Positions 58,262 to 64,000 of a stretch of 64,000 nucleotides of DNA are shown here, one piece after another. The notes under the pieces are model-generated. The model was not told the origin of the DNA. It saw only the letters and a list, made by a program, of their open reading frames with translations, and did no database searches. The stretch lies in NCBI GenBank assembly GCA_023362775.1, contig JALMGJ010000020.1, positions 4,588,001 to 4,652,000 of the forward strand. The letters run 5' to 3'. Source of the DNA: Charina bottae. Taxonomy: Eukaryota; Chordata; Lepidosauria; Squamata; Charinaidae. A program made the position numbers and the translations under genes. Every line of letters starts with the position of its first letter. The first letter of the stretch is position 1.

Positions 58262-58440
58262 TAATTAAAAAGGTAGAGGTTACCCCCCCCCCCATATTTG
58301 TGCAGTCGTGTCCGACTCTAGGGACCGGTGCTCAACTCCGTTTGTTAGCCAAAGAGCCAGCGTTGTCCGAAGACGCTTCCACGATGCACGCGGAACGCTG
58401 TTACCTACCCACCAAAGTGGTACCTATTCATCTACTTGCA
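58262..58440 (-). mobile_element. tRNA-derived squamate SINE, copy G (5'-truncated)
   Basis: 3' part only, from a poly-C-altered tail (58282-58293) through GTGCAGTCGTGTCCGACTCT to CATCTACTTGCA, where BovB sequence begins. The tRNA-like head is missing. Confidence 0.88.
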
Positions 58441-58449
58441 TGTGTGATG

Positions 58450-59330
58450 CTTATTTAACTTATATGCAGAGTACATCATGAGAAATGCCGGGCTGGATGA
58501 ATCACAAGCCGGAGTTAAGATTGCCGGGAGAAATATCAACAACCTCAGATATGCAGACGATACCACCCTAATGGCAGAAAGTGAAGAGGAACTGAAGAGC
58601 CTCTTGATGAGGGTGAAAGAGGAGAGTGCAAAAGCTGGCTTGAACTCAACATTAAAAAAACCCAGATCATGGCATCTGGTCCCATCACTTCCTGGCAAAT
58701 AGAAGGGGAAGAAATGGAAGCAGTGACAGATTTTATTTTCTTGGGCTCCAAGATCACCGCAGACGGTGACTGCAGCCATGAAATTAAAAGACTCTTGCTC
58801 CTTGGGAGGAAAGCTATGGCAAACCTAGACAGCATATTAAAAAGCAGAGACATCACCTTGCCGACAAAAGTCCGTATAGTTAAAGCTATGGTTTTTCCAG
58901 TAGTAATGTATGGCTGTGAGAGTTGGACCATAAGGAAGGCTGAGCGCCGAAGAATTGATGCTTTCGAACTGTGGTGCTGGAGAAGACTCTTGAGAGTCCC
59001 TTGGACTGCAAGGAGGTCAAACCAGTCAATCCTAAAGGAAATCAACCCTGACTGCTCATTGGAAGGACGGATACTGAAGCTGAAGCTCAAATACTTTGGC
59101 CACCTAATGCGAAGAGAGGACTCACTGGAAAAGACCTGATGCTGGGAAAGACTGAAGGCAAAAGGAGAAGGGGACGGCAGAGGATGAGATGGTTAGATAG
59201 CATCACCGATGTAATGAACATGAATTTGAGTAAACACCGAGAGACAGTGAAGGACAGGAAGGCCTGGCGTGCTATGGTCCATGAGGTCACGAAGAGTCGG
59301 ACACGACTAAATGATTGAACAACAACAACA
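58450..59330 (+). mobile_element. BovB (RTE) LINE, 5'-truncated
   Basis: About 880 bp of BovB from within the RT to its (AAC)n tail, flanked by a perfect 10-bp target duplication ATGTGTGATG at 58440-58449 and 59331-59340. Inserted exactly at the end of SINE copy G. Confidence 0.95.
58478..59139 (+). pseudogene. BovB reverse transcriptase C-terminal region
   Basis: Frame 58478-58702 carries MRNAGLDESQAG, INNLRYADDTTLMAESEEEL (catalytic YADD) and KSLLMRVKEES. After a frameshift near 58650, frame 58669-59139 continues with DFIFLGSKITADGDCSHEIK, SILKSRDITLPTKVRIVKAM, MYGCESWTIRKAE, LRVPWTARRSNQSILKEI and KLKYFGHLMRRED. These are diagnostic BovB blocks. The endonuclease and RT fingers are lost to truncation, and another shift follows 59139. 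BovB is known for horizontal spread among squamates, ruminants and other animals. Confidence 0.93.
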
Positions 59331-59340
59331 ATGTGTGATG

Positions 59341-59821
59341 GTCTCAATCATGTTTGTGCTACATGGACAGGTTCTCATATACATGGGGACTTTGGTAAAT
59401 CTCCCATTAAGACCTGCGGAGAGTTAAAACAACAAGCCTGGCTTTGAGGAAGGCTCTTGGCTGTGCAAGGGAAGCTAAAAGAATTAAGTATCTGCCTGGT
59501 TCCCACCTGGAGTAAGTTGAACGAGCTGTAACATGGGCTAGAATATGGCTGACCTCATTCTGGAATTCTTTGTCTAGGTCCCTTCCTCTAATGATTCTTT
59601 TAGCTTGAGGTTATCCCAAAAGAAGCAGTTGCTCAAGTGGCAAGCCATAATGGGTACCTTTCCCCAGTATTGCTGGTTGCCATGAAGGTTGGAATTGGCC
59701 TCTCAGAAAAAAATGGGATGGGGAAGAGCGGCATTTGAGCCAATACGAGAGCCCTGTTCTCACCTCCCGTTTTTGTGGGTGGCCCTGCTTCCCTTCTGAG
59801 CCTCACATTATACATATAGGC
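59341..59821. other. ERBB4 intron 1, nothing recognised
   Basis: No repeat family or exon identified. Confidence 0.4.
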
Positions 59822-59882
59822 ACTTTTATTTATCAAATTTCGCCACTGCCCATCTCCCCCAAAGGAGGGACTCTGGAAAAAG
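59822..59882 (-). mobile_element. L2-type LINE 3' end, short
   Basis: TTTATTTATCAAATTTCGCC then ACTGCCCATCTCCCCCAAAG; only about 60 bases. Confidence 0.7.
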
Positions 59883-60501
59883 GGTTCGCAAAACATTTGT
59901 GTGTATGGCTTGAAATGATTTGTAGTGAGGGAATGGTCCCAAATGAGCATCACAGAGCATTTGGGCCAAGGGTTTTGCTGTAAAAGTTTCGAGCTGCTTG
60001 TATGCATTCCCCACCCTTTGTCCAAAAAAATAAATAAATCATAATAGCTACTTGTCCTCCTTCGTGCTTGTGAAGCAGCATGATCAATGTGCATCCTCCA
60101 GGCACCTGTAGACAGGAGCACTACCCCAAGTACTTGAAGCTTGTAATCTGCTCAATTTCCTTCTCTTCAACGGTCCATTTCAATCTTCTGGGTTTCTTGG
60201 CAAAAACCACCACTTTGTTTTTCCGGTCATTGGTTACCAGTAAGTGCTCTCAGCAAAAATGGGTAAAAAACCAAAAGTGCTCATCTAAATTCTACTGATG
60301 TGTGTAAAAGGATAACTGCTTCACCAGCATATAAAATAGGTGGAATATCCACCCCAGCAGTCTTGGGAGGATGAAAGCTTGGGTTGGATAACCTATACCA
60401 GACATCAGCATTGTGCTTATTTTTAATTTAATTGACAAAAGCCAGAGCAAACACCGTTTGTAGTGGTAGTTGGATTTGGCAAGGTCAGGATAGACAGTAA
60501 T

Positions 60502-60881
60502 TTTTGTTGTTGTTGTTGTTGTTCAGTCGTTTAGTTGTGTCCGACTCTTCATGACCTCATGGACCATAGCACGCCAGGCCTTCCTGTCTTCCACTGTCTC
60601 CCGGAGTTTACTCAAATTCATGTTCATTACATCGGTGATGCTATCTAACCATCTCATCCTCTGCCGTCCCCTTCTCCTTTTGCCTTCAGTCTTTCCCAGC
60701 ATCAGGGTCTTTTCTAGGGAGTCCTCTCTTCGCATTAGGTGGCCAAAGTATTTGAGCTTCAGCTTCAGTATCTGTCCTTCCAATGAGCAGTCAGGGTTGA
60801 TTTCCTTTAGGATTGACTGATTTGACCTCCTTGCAGTCCAAGGGACTCTTAAGAGTCTTCTCCAGCACCACAGTTCGAAAG
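60502..60881 (-). mobile_element. BovB (RTE) LINE 3' end
   Basis: The minus strand reads LKLKYFGHLMRREDSLEKT, GKRRRGRQRMRWLDSITD and HEVMKSRTQLND before the (AAC)n tail (TTGTTG run at 60505-60520). 5'-truncated. A 7-bp target duplication CAGTAAT lies at 60495-60501 and 60882-60888. Confidence 0.93.
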
Positions 60882-61075
60882 CAGTAATAGTTTTGCTTTA
60901 TTCACAATTGTCATATAGGGACTGATATGACAATGATAAAAATTATAGTTAACCTCATATATTTTCAGAATATTGAAAGCACAATTTCAAACCAATGCCA
61001 AAATAGTACTGGGTTTTTTTCCTGAGGCAGAATCGATGAATTAACCAAAAATACACTTAGAAATTATGTTTAGTC

Positions 61076-61381
61076 ACATAACCACAGAAATATGCAAACA
61101 ACTCACACAATAGATGTGCTAATCCCACACACGACAGCACCACACCCCCTAATCACCACAATAAACCCTCTCCTAATCTCTTGTAAATGACCCACAGAAG
61201 ACACACACCCTCTCAGCAGATATAAACACCAGCAGGAAGACACACCCTCCACTTGGGCACAGAGAGAATCTTCTAGCTGTGCTCCTGTCCTCTGAAGATG
61301 CTAGCCACAGCAACTGGCGAAACGTTAGGAACAAAAACTGCCAGAACACGGCCACACAGCCCGGAAAACCCACAACAACCA
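61076..61381 (+). mobile_element. Penelope-like retroelement 3' fragment with hammerhead-like core
   Basis: A 306-bp insertion with a perfect 11-bp target duplication TATGTTTAGTC (61065-61075 and 61382-61392). Its 3' part (GAAGATGCTAGCCACAGC, GGCGAAACGTTAGG, CCACACAGCCCGGAAAACCC) is a sequence widely repeated in reptile genomes that I associate with Penelope-like elements. The 5' part is C/A-rich and non-coding. Confidence 0.65.
61288..61330 (+). ncRNA. hammerhead ribozyme-like motif
   Basis: TCCT (61288-61291) pairs with AGGA (61327-61330) as stem I. Between them are the core boxes CTGAAGA (61292-61298) and GAAA (61319-61322), a possible short stem II (GCT with GGC, one wobble) preceded by one extra base, and AC-GT next to the cleavage-site position. 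The topology fits the minimal type I hammerheads of Penelope-like elements, which have a very short stem III. Activity is doubtful because of the extra base and weak stems. Confidence 0.5.
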
Positions 61382-61392
61382 TATGTTTAGTC

Positions 61393-61847
61393 CATTTGGT
61401 GAAAAATCCATATCCCAATGGTTTCTTTAGTGAATGACATACTTTTAAAACTATCCACTATTTTATTCTATGAATATGATTTTCATTGCAATTTACATTA
61501 TTAACCACCAAGCTCTGATCAAGTAATTATTCTTTCAAGTATTCCCATACATATTAATCTAAAAAGAGCCTGTGTCAGCAGTTCTAACTTGTGCATGTTC
61601 AAAATACTTCATTTTCAAACTCTTCAAAACAATCCCACAGTAGCACATTATTCAAAGATTTTAATTATATGAGAACAGATACAATTGATATTAATTCTGC
61701 AGGGGAAAATTATTTAAAAGATTTTACTAGCAGATATTTAAATTTATATTTTCTTAACCTTTGTTTTATCCCCAATTTGGGAGGCTAAGGAATTTATTGA
61801 TTTTATGATGGGAGAAAAGATAAGATATAATTGAATTTGGCAGGTAC
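61393..61847. other. ERBB4 intron 1, nothing recognised
   Basis: AT-rich, no repeat or exon identified. Confidence 0.4.
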
Positions 61848-61859
61848 TTAACAATCAAG

Positions 61860-62194
61860 AGGCATGGTGGCTCAGCAGGTAAGATGCCAGGCTTGTTGAT
61901 CGGAAGATTGCAAGTTCGGAGGTTCAAATCCCTAGCCCCGTGTGATGGAGTGAGCTCCCGCACTAGCCCCAGCTGTTGCCAACCTAGCAATTCGAAAGCA
62001 TGCAAATGCAAGTAGATTAATAGGTACCACTTCGGTGGGTAGGTAACAGCGTTCCGCGTGTGTCATGCTGGCCACATGACCATGGAAGCGTCTTCGGACA
62101 ATGCTGGCTCTTCGGCTAAGAAACGGAGATGAGCACTGGCCCCTAGAATCAGACACGACTGCACAAATGTGCGGGGGGAACCTTTACCTTTTTT
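61860..62194 (+). mobile_element. tRNA-derived squamate SINE, copy H
   Basis: Full-length copy with a perfect 12-bp target duplication TTAACAATCAAG at 61848-61859 and 62195-62206. Confidence 0.95.
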
Positions 62195-62295
62195 TTAACA
62201 ATCAAGGAATGTCCATGCATTTGTGTATAACAACCTTAACTCATTTTAAACTATATAGTGTGACTACAATGAGAAAGAAGAGAGACATATTAAGT

Positions 62296-62296
<1 letters not shown>

Positions 62297-62343
<47 letters not shown>

Positions 62344-62935
62344 TTTATACACCACCCATCTCACTATAAAAGTGACTGTGGGCAGCTTACAAATAAAAAA
62401 GTCATAAAAAACCATTATAAAAATACAAAAAATACAAAAAATAGAAGAAGATAAAAGAGGAAAACTAAAAGGCGGAGAGAGTGTCTTTAAGCTACCAATC
62501 ACCCTCAGGGCTGCCTATCACTCTTGGCAGAGCCAAGTCTTGACGCACTTCTTGAAGGCCAGAAGAGTGGGTGCCAGTCTCACCTCAGGGGGCAAGATGT
62601 TCCACAGGGCGGGGGCAACGGCAGAAAAGGCTCTCCTCCTCGACCCTGCCAGTCGGAATTCTTTAGCGGACGGGGTCCGTAACATGCCCTTCCTGCTGGA
62701 CCAGGTGGGAGGGTTCAATGTGATGGGGATGAGATGGTTCCTCAGGCAACCTGGGTCCATGCCATGAAGGGCTTTAAAGGTCATAACCAACACCTTGAAT
62801 TGGTCCCGGAAGCACACCAGCACCCATTGCAGCTTGCGCAGCAGAGGTGTTACATGCGCAGACCCAGATGTGCCCATAACTGCCTGTGCTGCTGCATTCT
62901 CCACCAGCTGCAGTTGGATCAATCAGAGCCACAAC
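62297..62935 (-). mobile_element. L2-type LINE 3' end
   Basis: (TTTA)n tail at 62297-62341, then L2 3' UTR and coding sequence. The minus-strand frame 62518-62922 reads LQLVENAAAQAVMG, VTPLLRKLQWVLVCFRDQFK, VMTFKALHGMDP and FSAVAPALWNILPPEVR, the same protein end as the L2 at 44787-45668. 5'-truncated. Confidence 0.9.
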
Positions 62936-64000
62936 TTTATTAACTTACAACAAATTGATCTGCAATGTAAATATTTGTGTGGGCATCGTTGTGTTAGCCA
63001 ATTATTATTATCAGCCTAAATCAACCAACTATAGAATGAATGCCTCTTCATTGAGGGTTATGGCCCATAATTTACCACACTGATCCAGTACCAGTTGGTA
63101 GAGTTGAGAGAGAATCTGGAGCTGAGATAGCGTGATTCGCCCACAGTTTTGCTATTTAGGTTTCTAGGATTTTTTTTTTTTGAACGACAAGGTAAAAATT
63201 TAATAAATAAAAAAATATCAGAGTTGAAAATATTTCCAATGGAAGAAATGCTTCCACAAATGTTATTTGTGCCAAGCACCAAGGACTCCACAGTTCAACC
63301 CTGAGCTACAAATATTCTCTTTGAATGTTATTTTTGCCAGTCTCTCTAAAATACGTAGATGCAGAGAATACTGGGTGTGTTCAGGGATACATTTTCAGCT
63401 CATGTGGAAAATAGTAATTCCTGTGGGGTTTGGCTACTCTAAGCTGGAGAATGCTTTGAATATGTTTCAGAATCTTCTCTACTGCACAGGAATGGCATGC
63501 CATCATTCAGTTGTAGCAACTCATGCTTGTCAGTATAGCTAATGCTGATATAGATTTATATAGGAGGCACATGCTGAAGTTTCTGCACTAAAGATAGAAA
63601 TGGTTCTCTAAGGTAGAAAAAAATTGAAAATGACTATACTAATAGAATATCCTACTGCCGATAGTTACACAAGTCTCACTTAAATCACATGATGGTGTCC
63701 AGATAAACATCCACTACAGAAACCACTGGGACATGGATTTTTTCTGCATCTTTTCGTTTAAACTCAAAGTTTTGAAATTTACTACCTTTCAATAAAGGAT
63801 TGCCTTTGTTTAGCCAGCATTACATTTAATGCCTTTTGACCTGCCATCTATCATTAAATTCTAGACAGGAAAAAGTATTGCTTGCACATAATTTGAAAAT
63901 TCAACAAAAAATCCTAGCTACCTCTCTGGGCCACATTCTAAAGGACTTCTGAATATACTGTTGACTTTGATGGCAACTCACTTGCCTGAAGAATAAAGTG
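62936..64000. other. ERBB4 intron 1, nothing recognised
   Basis: AT-rich DNA with a poly-T run at 63171-63180. No exon or repeat family recognised up to the window edge. Confidence 0.5.

Noticed and set aside
11757..62194. tRNA genes suggested by A and B boxes at several places
   Set aside because: All belong to the same tRNA-derived SINE with a shared body, tail and target duplications; none folds as a free tRNA with mature ends.

Overview
The window is vertebrate nuclear DNA, most likely from a squamate reptile (a lizard or gecko). The evidence is the repeat content: tRNA-derived SINEs of the squamate type, BovB/RTE LINEs, CR1, L2 and L1 remnants, a Ty1/copia element, hAT-type elements and a Penelope-like fragment. 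There are no bacterial operons, CRISPR arrays or genuine tRNA/rRNA genes. Almost all open reading frames belong to transposons or are chance.

The single host gene I can support is ERBB4 (receptor tyrosine kinase HER4), plus strand. Its first coding exon is at 22633-22714, inside a CpG island of about 3 kb (about 21.0-24.3 kb). The exon encodes a 27-residue signal-peptide segment and ends one base into codon 28 at a GT donor, as I recall for mammalian ERBB4. Positions 1 to about 22.0 kb are therefore upstream intergenic/promoter DNA. Positions 22715-64000 are the start of a very long first intron. No second exon was seen.

Layout: 0-6.2 kb holds remnants of LINEs (including CR1 and L2) and microsatellites. 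A near-full-length APE-type LINE (copy 1, plus) lies at 6.24-10.14 kb. SINEs, BovB ends, a MIR-like SINE and an L1 fragment fill 11.7-17.2 kb. Quiet intergenic DNA runs from 17.2 to 21 kb, then the CpG island and exon 1. Quiet intron spans 24.3-31.3 kb, followed by a composite inverted/direct repeat, two SINEs and a BovB-like end. A second copy of the same LINE (minus) lies at 37.35-41.09 kb, so the two copies form an inverted pair enclosing ERBB4 exon 1. A 7-kb Ty1/copia element (41.83-48.80 kb, minus) has both LTRs, a 5-bp target duplication and four nested insertions: a SINE, a palindromic insert, a hAT-type MITE with a GC-rich minisatellite, and an L2. From 48.8 to 64 kb come MIR, CR1, L1-derived, L2, BovB and SINE copies and a 306-bp Penelope-like fragment with a hammerhead-ribozyme-like core.

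The mobile elements act in trans-dependent pairs. The tRNA SINEs share a 3' motif with BovB, and MIR-like SINEs pair with L2. All coding transposons here are visibly broken, so the window is a record of past activity around a developmental receptor promoter. Identities rest on reading motifs by eye; family names marked as uncertain need a repeat-library search.
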